In this document: piece after piece, positions 1-8,813 of the stretch | Numbering within the stretch: the first letter of the stretch is position 1 | How the letters are laid out: each line of letters opens with the position of its first letter | Source: Alphaproteobacteria bacterium | GTDB taxonomy: Bacteria; Pseudomonadota; Alphaproteobacteria; Sphingomonadales; Sphingomonadaceae | DNA: 64,000 nucleotides | Assembly: GCA_018970445.1 (NCBI GenBank) | Contig: JAGWWF010000002.1 | Span: forward strand, 124,001-188,000 | Reading direction: 5' to 3' | Notes under the pieces: generated by a model | What the model saw: only the letters and a program-made list of their open reading frames with translations | Told to the model about the DNA's origin: nothing | The model's database searches: none | Program-made: the position numbers and the translations under genes

Positions 1-1
1 C

Positions 2-1159
2 ATGGAGTTTTTCGAAGCCAAGCTGGTCGATGGCATGGTGGCGCGCGGTTATGAGGACGAGTTCGCCCGGCGCTGCTTCAACCAGATCAAGGGCTTTGGC
101 AGTTACGGTTTCCCGGAAAGCCATGCCATCGCCTTTGCCCGGCTGGTGTGGGTGTCGGCCTATCTGAAATGCCGATACCCGGCGGTGTTTGCCGCCGCCC
201 TGCTCAATGCCCAGCCGATGGGATTTTACGCCCCGGCCCAGATCGTGCGCGATGCGGCGGAACATGGGGTGGCGGTGCGCTGCGTGGATGTGAATTTCAG
301 CGGGTGGGATTGCACGTTGGAAGGCGACGCGCCGGCCCTCGCCCTGCGTCTCGGCCTGCGCCAGATCAGCGGCTTTCGCGAGGAGTGGGCGACGCTTGTC
401 GCCGCCGCCCGGCCGATCCGCAGCCTGGAACATCTCGCCCGCGCCGGCCTGCCCGCCCGCGCACTGAAACTGCTCGCCGATGCCGATGCCTGCGCCAGCC
501 TTGATCTCAATCGCCGTGATGCCGGCTGGCAGGCGCTGCGCACCCCCACTGAAAGCCTGCCGCTGTTCGCCGCCGCCGAAGCCAGCGATCTGGGCGCGGA
601 GGACGACCATGATCTGCCGCTGATGGCGCCGGGCGAGGAGGTTGCCGCCGATTATCAGGTGCTGCGCCTGTCCCTGCGTGCCCACCCGCTGGCGCTGCTG
701 CGGCGCTGGTTCCCCAGCGTGCTCAACGCCGCCCAGTTCAATGCAGCGAAGAACGGCCGGCGCGCCAGCGTGGCCGGCGTGGTGCTGGTGCGCCAGCGGC
801 CGGGCGGCGGCAACGCCATCTTCATCACGCTGGAGGATGAAACCGGCGTCGTGAACGTGGTGGTGTGGGCGCGCCTGTTCGAACGCTTCCGGCGCGCCAT
901 CATGGCCAGCCGCCTGATGCAGGTGGAGGGCGAGGTGCAAAGAAGCCCCGAAGGCGTGATGCACCTGATGGCAACGCGCATCACCGATATGAGCGCCGTG
1001 CTCGATCGCCTGTCAGACGCGCACGATGCCACCCCGGCCCTGGCCCGCGCCAGCGAGGATCTGGTGCACGGGCCACAGGGGCGCAAGCCGCCGCCGCCCG
1101 CGCGTGGCCGCCACCCTCGCGACGTCCGCGTGATCCCGCGCAGCCGGGATTTTCATTGA
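2..1159 (+). CDS. dnaE2: Error-prone DNA polymerase DnaE2/ImuC, C-terminal part (5' cut by window edge)
   Basis: The reading frame is open at the left edge, so this is the last 385 residues of a longer protein; the ATG at position 2 is internal. The start carries the C-family polymerase signature FNQIKGFGSYGFPESHA, followed by a helix-hairpin-helix region and, at about residues 250-330, an OB-fold (GNAIFITLEDETGVVNVVVW). The tail HPRDVRVIPRSRDFH is typical of DnaE2/ImuC and not of the replicative DnaE1. In the family it carries out SOS-induced translesion synthesis with ImuA and ImuB, which would lie upstream outside the window. Confident family call; the catalytic palm is not visible. Confidence 0.93.
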   Translation: MEFFEAKLVDGMVARGYEDEFARRCFNQIKGFGSYGFPESHAIAFARLVWVSAYLKCRYPAVFAAALLNAQPMGFYAPAQIVRDAAEHGVAVRCVDVNFSGWDCTLEGDAPALALRLGLRQISGFREEWATLVAAARPIRSLEHLARAGLPARALKLLADADACASLDLNRRDAGWQALRTPTESLPLFAAAEASDLGAEDDHDLPLMAPGEEVAADYQVLRLSLRAHPLALLRRWFPSVLNAAQFNAAKNGRRASVAGVVLVRQRPGGGNAIFITLEDETGVVNVVVWARLFERFRRAIMASRLMQVEGEVQRSPEGVMHLMATRITDMSAVLDRLSDAHDATPALARASEDLVHGPQGRKPPPPARGRHPRDVRVIPRSRDFH

Positions 1160-1190
1160 TGGCCAGGCCCCAAGGCGGCAAGCTGCACCA

Positions 1191-1691
1191 ATGACCATGG
1201 CAACCCTGTTTGAAACCGCCGCCCGCGTGGGCGCGCAACTGAAGGCCCGCCGCGAAACCGTGGCCGTGGCCGAATCCGCCGCCGGCGGCCTGATCTCGGC
1301 GGCGCTGCTCAGTGTGCCGGGGGCTTCGGCCTTCTATCTTGGCGGTGCCGTCGTCTACACGCCGCGCGCCCGCCACCGGCTGCTCGGCCTGAAGCGCGAA
1401 GATGTGCGGGGTTTCATGTCCGCCACCGAGCCGTTCGCGCTCTTGATGGCGCAAACCATCCGCAAGCAGCACAGCGTCACCTGGGGCATTGGCGAAACCG
1501 GCGCCGCCGGGCCGAACGGCAACCCCTATGGCCACGCCGCCGGGCACGATGTGGTGGCGGTGAGCGGCCCGGTGCAGGCGGCGCGCACCATCGCGACCGG
1601 ATCAAGCGACCGGCAGGCGAACATGGTGGCGTTTGCGGTGGCGGCGCTGGAATTGCTTGGGGAGCAGTTGGACACAGACCAGGGCGAATAG
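1191..1691 (+). CDS. CinA family protein (C-terminal amidohydrolase domain only)
   Basis: 166 residues that match the stand-alone CinA C-terminal domain (PncC-like nicotinamide-nucleotide amidohydrolase fold). The N-terminal VAVAESAAGGLISAALLSVPGAS corresponds to the usual AESCTGG motif, with Ala in place of the usual Cys-Thr. GIGETGAAGPNG matches the GxAGPxG substrate loop, and the N-terminal MoaB-like half of full CinA is absent. Known members deamidate nicotinamide mononucleotide in NAD recycling; whether this variant, with its altered AES motif, is active cannot be told. The ATG follows dnaE2 by 31 nt with no clear ribosome site, so coupling to dnaE2 transcription is plausible. Confidence 0.8.
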   Translation: MTMATLFETAARVGAQLKARRETVAVAESAAGGLISAALLSVPGASAFYLGGAVVYTPRARHRLLGLKREDVRGFMSATEPFALLMAQTIRKQHSVTWGIGETGAAGPNGNPYGHAAGHDVVAVSGPVQAARTIATGSSDRQANMVAFAVAALELLGEQLDTDQGE

Positions 1692-1823
1692 GCGCCCCGG
1701 CGCTGGCACATCAGCCCGGTCAGGACGCGGGGCGCAGGCCGACCTGTCGACATCAACATCATTGACTGAACCGCCCAGCGTCTTATGGCAGCAACACGCC
1801 CCGAATTCCCCTGGAGTCTCCGC

Positions 1824-3626
1824 ATGCGCATGTCCCCCCTGCTGGTTGCCGCCAGCCTGTTCGCCATCACGCCGGCGCTGGCCCAGAGCCCGGCCCCCGT
1901 GGCAGCGGCGCAGAGTCCGTCGGTCCGGCTGGCGGCGCTGTTCGCCCAGAGCGATGCCGACAATCTGAAGCGCAATCCGCTTGGGCGGCTGTTCCGGGGG
2001 GACACGTCGACGGCGGACCAGCTGGGGGAGGTGATCACCGATGCCGCCTATGCCACCGAGAAGCGCGCGGCCGAGGCCGAGCTGAAGGCGCTGGCGGCAA
2101 TTGACCGGGCGGCGCTCAGCCCGTCGGAACAGGTGAGTTACGACACGTTCAAGTGGCAGCGCGAAACCGATCTGGCCGGCGTTTCCCCCGCGCTGATCGC
2201 TGCCACCGCGCCGCGCCCGATCGATCATTTCTTCGGCTTCCACAATTTCGTCGCCGAATTGCAATCGGGCACCAGCGCCGCGCCGTTCAGGACGGTGAAG
2301 GATTATGAGGATGCGCTGAAACGGCACGAGCAGTTCGCCCTGCTGCTCGATCTGGCCATCCTGCGCTTTCGCCAGGGCATGCAGACCGGCGTGGTGCAGC
2401 CCCGGCTGGTGGTGAACAACATCATCGATCAGCTCGACACGCTCACCGCCGGCGGGACCGACGGCTCCATCATGATGAAGCCGGTGCAGAGCTTCCCCGA
2501 CGGCATCGGCGCCGCCGATCAGGCCCGGCTGAAGGCGGCCTATGCAACGATGGTCGGCGGCCGGGTCAACCCGGCGCTGATCCGCCTGCGCGATTTCCTG
2601 AAGGCGGACTATCTGCCGGTGGCGCGCGACAGCGTTGGCCTGGCCGCCATGCCGGGCGGCCCCGAACTCTATCGCTATCTGGTGGCCAGCAACACCACCA
2701 CGGCGCTGACGCCGGACGAGATCCACGCCATCGGCCTGGCCGAAGTCGCCCGCATCCTCACCGGCATGGACGCGGTGAAGGCCCGCGTCGGCTTCCAGGG
2801 CGATCGGGCCGCCTTCTTCGCCTTTCTGCGCAGCGATGCCCGCTTCAAATTTGCCACGGCGCAGGCGATGGGCGATGCCTTCCGCGCCACCGGCAAGCGG
2901 GTGGATCAGTTGGTGGGCACGCTGTTCGACACCATCCCCAAGTCGCCGCTGGAGATCCGCCCCGTGCCGCCGAATCGGGAAAAGACCGATGCCGCCGGCA
3001 GTTACCAGGGCGGAACGCCCGATGGCAGCCGGCCGGGCATCTTCTATTACAACGCCTATGATCTGCCCTCCCGCAGCAATTATGGCGTGGAGACGCTCTA
3101 TCTGCACGAAGCCGTGCCGGGCCATCATTTCCAGATCAGCCTGGCGCAGGAAAATGACAGGCTGCCGGCCTTCCAGCGCTTTGGCGGCAACACCGCCTTT
3201 GCCGAAGGCTGGGCGCTCTATGCCGAAAGCCTGGGCCCGGAACTGGGCATGTTCAAGGATCCGTACCAGCTGCAGGGCCGGTATGAGGATGAAATGCTGC
3301 GCGCCATGCGGCTGGTGGTGGATACCGGCATCCACGCCAAGGGCTGGGGCCGCGATCAGTCCATCGCCTACATGCTGGCCAACAGCAGCATGAGCCGCAC
3401 CGATGCGGTGGCCGAAGTGGAACGCTATATCGCCATCCCCGGCCAGGCGCTGGCCTACAAGATCGGCCAGCTCACCATCAGCCGGCTGCGCGCCCGGGCA
3501 CAAGCGGCGCTGGGGCCGAAATTCGACATCAAGGCCTTCCACCGCGAAGTGCTGATGACCGGCGCGCTGCCGATGGCGGTGCTGGAAGCCAAGATTGATC
3601 GGTGGGTGGCGGGCGGGGGCCGATAA
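1824..3626 (+). CDS. Secreted DUF885 family protein (probable zinc metallopeptidase-like)
   Basis: The ORF track extends upstream, but the ATG at 1824 is chosen because GGAG lies 8 nt before it and a clean signal peptide follows (MRMSPLLVAASLFAITPALAQS). About 600 residues. The DUF885 hallmark LHEAVPGHHFQ sits at about residues 430-440, a HExxPGHH arrangement thought to bind metal, with a downstream glutamate-rich FAEGWALYAE. The protein is expected in the periplasm or outside the cell; its substrate is unknown. A second DUF885 gene with similar architecture lies at 48903-50687. Family is certain, peptidase activity is inferred from the motif. Confidence 0.85.
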   Translation: MRMSPLLVAASLFAITPALAQSPAPVAAAQSPSVRLAALFAQSDADNLKRNPLGRLFRGDTSTADQLGEVITDAAYATEKRAAEAELKALAAIDRAALSPSEQVSYDTFKWQRETDLAGVSPALIAATAPRPIDHFFGFHNFVAELQSGTSAAPFRTVKDYEDALKRHEQFALLLDLAILRFRQGMQTGVVQPRLVVNNIIDQLDTLTAGGTDGSIMMKPVQSFPDGIGAADQARLKAAYATMVGGRVNPALIRLRDFLKADYLPVARDSVGLAAMPGGPELYRYLVASNTTTALTPDEIHAIGLAEVARILTGMDAVKARVGFQGDRAAFFAFLRSDARFKFATAQAMGDAFRATGKRVDQLVGTLFDTIPKSPLEIRPVPPNREKTDAAGSYQGGTPDGSRPGIFYYNAYDLPSRSNYGVETLYLHEAVPGHHFQISLAQENDRLPAFQRFGGNTAFAEGWALYAESLGPELGMFKDPYQLQGRYEDEMLRAMRLVVDTGIHAKGWGRDQSIAYMLANSSMSRTDAVAEVERYIAIPGQALAYKIGQLTISRLRARAQAALGPKFDIKAFHREVLMTGALPMAVLEAKIDRWVAGGGR

Positions 3627-3629
3627 CAC

Positions 3630-4649
3630 CTAGCCTTTCACCAGCCCCTGTTCGATCAGGCTGCGGGCGCAATCGAGGATGGTCGTCGCCTCGTCGCGCG
3701 TCTGCCAGCCCAACCGCTCGGCCGCGTGGGCGGCGCTGGCCTCGCGCCGGCGGCCCAGTTCGGGCACCACCATCTTCACGGTGGCATCGAAATTGGCGAG
3801 CAGCTTGAGCAGCCAGTCCGGCAGGCCGCGCGTGGGCACGCGCCGCGCCTGCCGGCCCAGGCCGGCCTTCAGCACCTCGGCCACCTCGCGCATCCACAGG
3901 AACCGCCCTTGCGCGATGAAGCGTTCGCCATCCAGCCCCGGCGTGGTCATCGCCAGCACATGCAGGGCCGCCACATCGCGCACATCCACCACGCCAAAGC
4001 CCAGATTGGGCAGGCCGGGCAGGGCGCCGTCCAGCAGCTTCTTCACCACTTCCAGACTGGTGGAAAAATCGGCGCCCAGCACCGGGCCGAGCACGGCGGC
4101 GGGATTGACGGAGACATAGTCCATGCCCGCCCCATGGGCCGCCATCCAGTCCCGCGCGGCGCGTTCGGCCAGCGTCTTGGACTTGATATAGGCATAGGCA
4201 TCCAGGCTGTTGACGTTGGACCAATCGGCCTCGGTGAACGGGGTTGAGCGCGCGCCATGGCCATAGGCGATGGCGGCCATGCTGCTGGTCATCACCACGC
4301 GCTGCACGCCGGCGGCCCGGGCAAAGCGCAGCGCCCGCAGCGCGCCGTCGCGGGCCGGCACGATCAGTTCATCAGGGTCCTTCGGCTCGCCGGCCGGAAT
4401 CGGCGAGGCGATGTGCTGCACATGGGTGATGCCAGCCATTGCCTCGGCCCAGCCATCGTCGCGCATCAGATCGCAGGCCACCAGCTCCAGATCGGGCAGG
4501 CCCAGCGTGGCCCGCACCTGTTCGGCCCGCGCCAGAGTGCGGATGGTGCCGCGCACCGGCCAGCCTTCGGCCACCAGCGCCTTGATGACGAAACCGGCGA
4601 TATAGCCCGATGCGCCGGTGACCAGCACCTTGCCCTGTGGTGACGTCAT
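3630..4649 (-). CDS. NAD-dependent epimerase/dehydratase family reductase (extended SDR)
   Basis: 339 residues from the ATG at 4649, which is preceded by GGGAGAAGG at good spacing; the longer ORF in the track (to 6086) is antisense to the MFS gene and is rejected. The N-terminus has the Rossmann motif TGASGYIAG, a cofactor-region acidic residue, and the catalytic YIKSK (YxxxK). The overall pattern resembles aldehyde or dihydroflavonol-4-reductase-like extended SDRs, which reduce carbonyls with NAD(P)H. The substrate is not deducible. It is divergent from the MFS transporter with about 25-80 nt between starts and convergent with the DUF885 gene (3 nt apart). Confidence 0.85.
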   Translation of the reverse strand: MTSPQGKVLVTGASGYIAGFVIKALVAEGWPVRGTIRTLARAEQVRATLGLPDLELVACDLMRDDGWAEAMAGITHVQHIASPIPAGEPKDPDELIVPARDGALRALRFARAAGVQRVVMTSSMAAIAYGHGARSTPFTEADWSNVNSLDAYAYIKSKTLAERAARDWMAAHGAGMDYVSVNPAAVLGPVLGADFSTSLEVVKKLLDGALPGLPNLGFGVVDVRDVAALHVLAMTTPGLDGERFIAQGRFLWMREVAEVLKAGLGRQARRVPTRGLPDWLLKLLANFDATVKMVVPELGRRREASAAHAAERLGWQTRDEATTILDCARSLIEQGLVKG

Positions 4650-4673
4650 GGCGGCCTTCTCCCTGTTGTTGCA

Positions 4674-6065
4674 ATGCTGAAACCTTACTGGCGGCTTGGC
4701 AAGCGCGCTGATGCAGCCCAAAAGGGCCAGGTGCAACCGCCCAATCCCTCTGCCGGCCTGAAGGCCGCCTCCCTGCCGCGGGGGCAGTTTGCCGTGCTGT
4801 TCGCCGCCATGCTCACGGTGGCGGCCGGCAACACCGCGTTGCAGACGGTGCTGCCGGCCATCGCCCGCGTGATTCACCTGCCCGACATGCTGGTGGCGGT
4901 CATCTTCTCCTTCTCGGCCCTGTTGTGGACGTTCAGTGCGCCCTATTGGGCCCGCCAGTCCGACATCAGGGGGCGGCGGCGGCTGATGCTGGTGGGCACG
5001 CTGGGCTTCATGGTGTCGATGACCGGCTGCGGCGTCGCCATCTATGCCGGCCTCAACGGCTGGCTGGTGCCGATTGCCACCTTTGCGGTGTTTGCCACGC
5101 TGCGCAGCCTGTTCGGCATCTTCGGTTCGGCATCCAACCCGGCGGCGCAGGCCTATGTCGCGGCGCGCACCAGCGAGGCTGATCGCACCGCCGCCCTGTC
5201 CAGCCTGGCCTCTGCCTTTGGCCTGGGCACCATCATCGGGCCGGCGGTGGCGCCGCTGTTCATCCTGGCCCCGTTCGGCCTGTCGGGGCCGATGTTCGCC
5301 TTTGCCCTGATCGCCGCCATCGTCACCATTGCCGTGGCCCGCGTGCTGCCCGATGATGATCCCACCCACCATCGCGCCAATGGTGGCAGCGGCGCGCCCT
5401 CTTCGGAACCCAGCGTGGCCGGCAGCACCACCGGCGCCAGCATCAGCGCCGCTGCCGCCGGCCGGCCACAGCGGCTCAGCTTCCGGGATGGCCGCATCCT
5501 GCCGTTCATGATCTTCGGCTTTGCCTCCGGATCGATCCAGGCCGCCACCGGCCAGGCGCTGGGCTTTCTGGTGATCGACACGCTGGGGGGCAGCGCGCTC
5601 GATTCGCAGCAGGAAATCGCGGTCATCTTCATGGCCGGGGCCTTTGCCACGCTGCTGGCGCAATGGGGGCTGATCCCGCAGCTGCGGCTCACCCCGCCGG
5701 CGCTGATGCGCTGGGGCACGCTGATCGCCGCGCTTGGCACCGCCGGCATTGCGCTGGCGCATGATCTGCACACGCTGGTGATCGCCTTTGCGCTGATGAG
5801 CCTGGGCTATGGCCTGGCCCGCCCCGGCTTCACCGCCGGTGCCAGCCTGGCCGTCTCGCGCGCCGAACAGGGCGGCGTGGCCGGCGCGGTCACCTCGGTC
5901 AACGGCAGCTGCTTCGTCTTTGCGCCGGCGGTGGGTATCGGCCTGTATCAGCTTGGCCCCACCCTGCCCTATTGGCTGGGGGCGGCGGCGCTGGTGGCGC
6001 TGGCCGTCTATGCCTTTGCCAAACCCGAACTGGGCCGCGAACCCGGCGAACGGCTGGAGGATTGA
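4674..6065 (+). CDS. MFS transporter
   Basis: Up to 463 residues with about 12 hydrophobic segments. The loop 2-3 motif A is visible as RQSDIRGRRRLMLVG, and a long Gly/Ser/Ala-rich central loop (about residues 235-270) separates the two six-helix halves. Members of this branch of the major facilitator superfamily are usually drug or metabolite exporters; the substrate cannot be read. The track's ATG at 4674 adds a polar 25-residue leader; a GTG at 4731 with AAAAGGG just upstream is a plausible alternative start. Divergent from the SDR reductase, with which it may share a regulatory region. Confidence 0.85.
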   Translation: MLKPYWRLGKRADAAQKGQVQPPNPSAGLKAASLPRGQFAVLFAAMLTVAAGNTALQTVLPAIARVIHLPDMLVAVIFSFSALLWTFSAPYWARQSDIRGRRRLMLVGTLGFMVSMTGCGVAIYAGLNGWLVPIATFAVFATLRSLFGIFGSASNPAAQAYVAARTSEADRTAALSSLASAFGLGTIIGPAVAPLFILAPFGLSGPMFAFALIAAIVTIAVARVLPDDDPTHHRANGGSGAPSSEPSVAGSTTGASISAAAAGRPQRLSFRDGRILPFMIFGFASGSIQAATGQALGFLVIDTLGGSALDSQQEIAVIFMAGAFATLLAQWGLIPQLRLTPPALMRWGTLIAALGTAGIALAHDLHTLVIAFALMSLGYGLARPGFTAGASLAVSRAEQGGVAGAVTSVNGSCFVFAPAVGIGLYQLGPTLPYWLGAAALVALAVYAFAKPELGREPGERLED

Positions 6066-6157
6066 CCGGGCCGCGCTGGCCGCCAACCCCTGCGACCACA
6101 GCCCCCTTGACGCCCGGCGCGATGGCCCCCCACCCTCGCGCGCACATGTGAGGACCC

Positions 6158-8758
6158 ATGCAACTCGTCATCGTTGAATCGCCGGCCAAGGCGAAGACCA
6201 TCAACAAATATCTCGGCAGCGACTATGAAGTGCTGGCCAGTTTCGGGCATGTGCGCGATCTGCCGCCGCGCGATGGCAGCGTGAACCCGGATGCCGATTT
6301 CGCCATGGAGTGGGAGGTTTCGGCCGACCGCAGCCGCCAGTTGACCGCCATCCGCGAGGCCGCCAAGCGCGCCACCCAGGTGATATTGGCGACCGACCCT
6401 GACCGCGAGGGCGAAGCCATCAGCTGGCACCTGCTGGAAGTGCTGAAGGCCAAGAAGGCGCTGCCCCCCGGCGGCGCGCGGCGGGTGACGTTCAACGAGA
6501 TCACCAAGGCCGCCGTCACTCGCGCCATGGCCGCCCCACGCGATCTCGATCAGCCGCTGATCGATGCCTATCTGGCACGGCGCGCGCTGGATTATCTGGT
6601 GGGCTTCACCCTGTCGCCGGTGCTGTGGCGCAAGCTGCCGGGGGCGAAATCGGCCGGCCGTGTGCAATCGGTGGCGCTGCGGCTGGTGGTGGAGCGCGAG
6701 CGCGCCATCGAGGCCCATGTGCCGCGCGAATATTGGCGTGTGGACGCCGAGATGATCGCTCCCAACGGCGCGACGTTCAAGGCGCGTCTGGCCGTGCTGG
6801 ACGGCACGAAGCTGGCGCAGTTCGATCTTAACGATGCTGCGGCCAATGCTGCGCGGGAAGCCATTGAAAAAAATGGCTTTACGGTGCGAACGGTGGAAAC
6901 GAAGCCGGTCAGCCGCTCGCCCGCCCCGCCCTTCACCACATCCACCTTGCAACAGGAAGCCGCCCGCCGTCTGGGCTTCACCGCCAGCCACACGATGCGG
7001 GTGGCGCAGAGCCTGTATGAGGATGGCCACATCACCTACATGCGCACCGATGGCGTGCAGATTGCCGGCGAAGCCATGGCCGCGGTGCGCGATCTGATCG
7101 CGCGGGATTTTGGCGACAAGCCCGACGTGCTGCCGGAAAAGCCGCGCTTCTATGCCACCAGGGCCAAGAACGCCCAGGAAGCCCACGAGGCGATCCGCCC
7201 CACCGATTTCACGCGCCGCCCCGGCCGCGCCGATTCCGATGCCGAACGCCTCTATGCGCTGATCTGGAACCGCACAGTGGCCAGCCAGATGGCCAGCGCC
7301 CGGCTGGAACGCACCACGATCGATCTGTTCGATGATGATGGCCGCCACGGCCTGCGGGCCACCGGCCAGGTGGTGATCACGCCCGGCTTTCTGGCGCTCT
7401 ATACCGAGGCCCGCGACGAGCCGGCCGATGATGACGAGGATGGGGCCCGGCTGCCGCGTCTGGCCGGTGGCGATCGCTGTGCGGCAAAGGCGGCGCAGGC
7501 GATCCAGAGCTTCACCGAACCGCCCGCGCGCTTTTCCGAAGCCACGCTGGTCAAGCGACTGGAGGAACTGGGCATCGGCCGGCCCTCCACCTATGCCTCC
7601 ATCCTGCAGACGCTGCGCGATCGCGCCTATGTGCGGGTGGAAAAGAACCGCTTCTTCGCCGAAGAAAAGGGCCGGCTCGTCACCGCCTTCCTGGAACGCT
7701 TCTTTGCGCGTTATGTCGAGTATGATTTCACCGCCGGGCTGGAAACCCAGCTGGACGATGTGTCGGCCGGCGATGCCAGCTATCTGGAATTGCTGCGCGC
7801 CTTCTGGGCCGATTTCAAGCCGAAGACCGCCGAGATCATGGAACAGCGCCCGTCCGACGTGACGGCCGCGCTGGACGACTATCTTTCGCCCTTCCTGTTC
7901 CCCGACAAGGGCGACGGCGCCGATCCCCGCCTGTGCCCGCGCTGTTCGGCCGGGCGGCTGAGCTTGAAGACCGGCCGCTTCGGGGCCTTTGTCGCCTGTT
8001 CCAACTATCCCGATTGCAAATACACAAGGCCCTTTGCCAGCGACGGCGGTGCCCAGGCCAATGACGGCCCGCTGGAACTGGGCAATGATCCCGACACCGG
8101 CGAGATGGTGACGCTGCGTTCGGGGCGCTTTGGCCGCTTCGTGCAGCGCGGCGAGGGCGAGAAGCCGGCGCGGGCCTCCATCCCCAAGGATGTGGAGATT
8201 GCCGGGCCCGACGATCTGGGCTGGGCGCTGAAGCTGCTGAACCTGCCGCGCGCCATCGGCCCCCACCCGGAAACCGGTGAACCGATCACCGCCAGCATCG
8301 GCCGTTATGGCCCGTATCTGGCGCACAGCGGCAAATATGCAAGGCTGTCGTCAACCGCAGAGGTGTTCGAAACCGGCATGAACGCCGCCGTGGTCAAGCT
8401 GGCCGAAGCCGCCGCCGCCAAGGCCAGCGGTGGCCGGCCCGCCCGCGGCACCGCCACCGCGCTGGCCGAACTGGGCGCCCACCCCGAAAGCGGCGCGGCG
8501 GTGCGGGTGCTGGCCGGCCGCTATGGCCCCTATGTCAGCGATGGCGCCACCAACGCCACCCTGCCCAAGGGGGCCGAGCCGACGGCCGTCACACTGGACG
8601 AAGCCGTGGCCCTGCTGGCCGCGCGCGCGGCGGCGGCCCCGGCCAAGAAGGGCAAGAAGGCCGCAGCCAAGAAGCCTGCCGCCAGGAAACCGGCCGCCAA
8701 GACGGCCGCCGCAAAAAAGCCGGCCGCCAAGAAGAAACCGGCGGCGAAAAAGGCCTGA
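6158..8758 (+). CDS. topA: DNA topoisomerase I (type IA)
   Basis: 866 residues; ATG preceded by GAGGA. The Toprim domain begins with VESPAKAKTINKYLG and contains DPDREGEAISWH (metal-binding DxDxEGE type). The active-site tyrosine lies in ITYMRTDGV at about residue 295. A C-terminal four-cysteine zinc ribbon (CPRCSAGRLS ... CSNYPDCKYTRPF) is followed by further topoisomerase C-terminal repeats built around GRYGPY. The last about 40 residues are an almost pure Lys/Ala/Pro tail resembling histone H1, common in GC-rich bacteria and likely DNA-binding. The enzyme relaxes negative supercoils. Complete. Confidence 0.98.
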   Translation: MQLVIVESPAKAKTINKYLGSDYEVLASFGHVRDLPPRDGSVNPDADFAMEWEVSADRSRQLTAIREAAKRATQVILATDPDREGEAISWHLLEVLKAKKALPPGGARRVTFNEITKAAVTRAMAAPRDLDQPLIDAYLARRALDYLVGFTLSPVLWRKLPGAKSAGRVQSVALRLVVERERAIEAHVPREYWRVDAEMIAPNGATFKARLAVLDGTKLAQFDLNDAAANAAREAIEKNGFTVRTVETKPVSRSPAPPFTTSTLQQEAARRLGFTASHTMRVAQSLYEDGHITYMRTDGVQIAGEAMAAVRDLIARDFGDKPDVLPEKPRFYATRAKNAQEAHEAIRPTDFTRRPGRADSDAERLYALIWNRTVASQMASARLERTTIDLFDDDGRHGLRATGQVVITPGFLALYTEARDEPADDDEDGARLPRLAGGDRCAAKAAQAIQSFTEPPARFSEATLVKRLEELGIGRPSTYASILQTLRDRAYVRVEKNRFFAEEKGRLVTAFLERFFARYVEYDFTAGLETQLDDVSAGDASYLELLRAFWADFKPKTAEIMEQRPSDVTAALDDYLSPFLFPDKGDGADPRLCPRCSAGRLSLKTGRFGAFVACSNYPDCKYTRPFASDGGAQANDGPLELGNDPDTGEMVTLRSGRFGRFVQRGEGEKPARASIPKDVEIAGPDDLGWALKLLNLPRAIGPHPETGEPITASIGRYGPYLAHSGKYARLSSTAEVFETGMNAAVVKLAEAAAAKASGGRPARGTATALAELGAHPESGAAVRVLAGRYGPYVSDGATNATLPKGAEPTAVTLDEAVALLAARAAAAPAKKGKKAAAKKPAARKPAAKTAAAKKPAAKKKPAAKKA

Positions 8759-8813
8759 CGCTTGCCTTTGCCGCCATGGCCGGCTTTGATGGGCGCAGCC
8801 AAGGGGGATCATC

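Noticed and set aside
1602-3629. 675-residue minus-strand ORF opposite the DUF885 gene
   Set aside because: His/Gln/Gly/Arg-rich low-complexity translation, no family motifs, fully antisense to a gene with signal peptide and clear domain.
4650-6086. N-terminal extension of the SDR reductase to 818 residues
   Set aside because: The extension is antisense to the MFS gene; a good ribosome site precedes the internal ATG at 4649.
6008-8326. 772-residue minus-strand ORF opposite topA
   Set aside because: Shadow ORF of the high-GC third codon position; topA on the other strand is certain.
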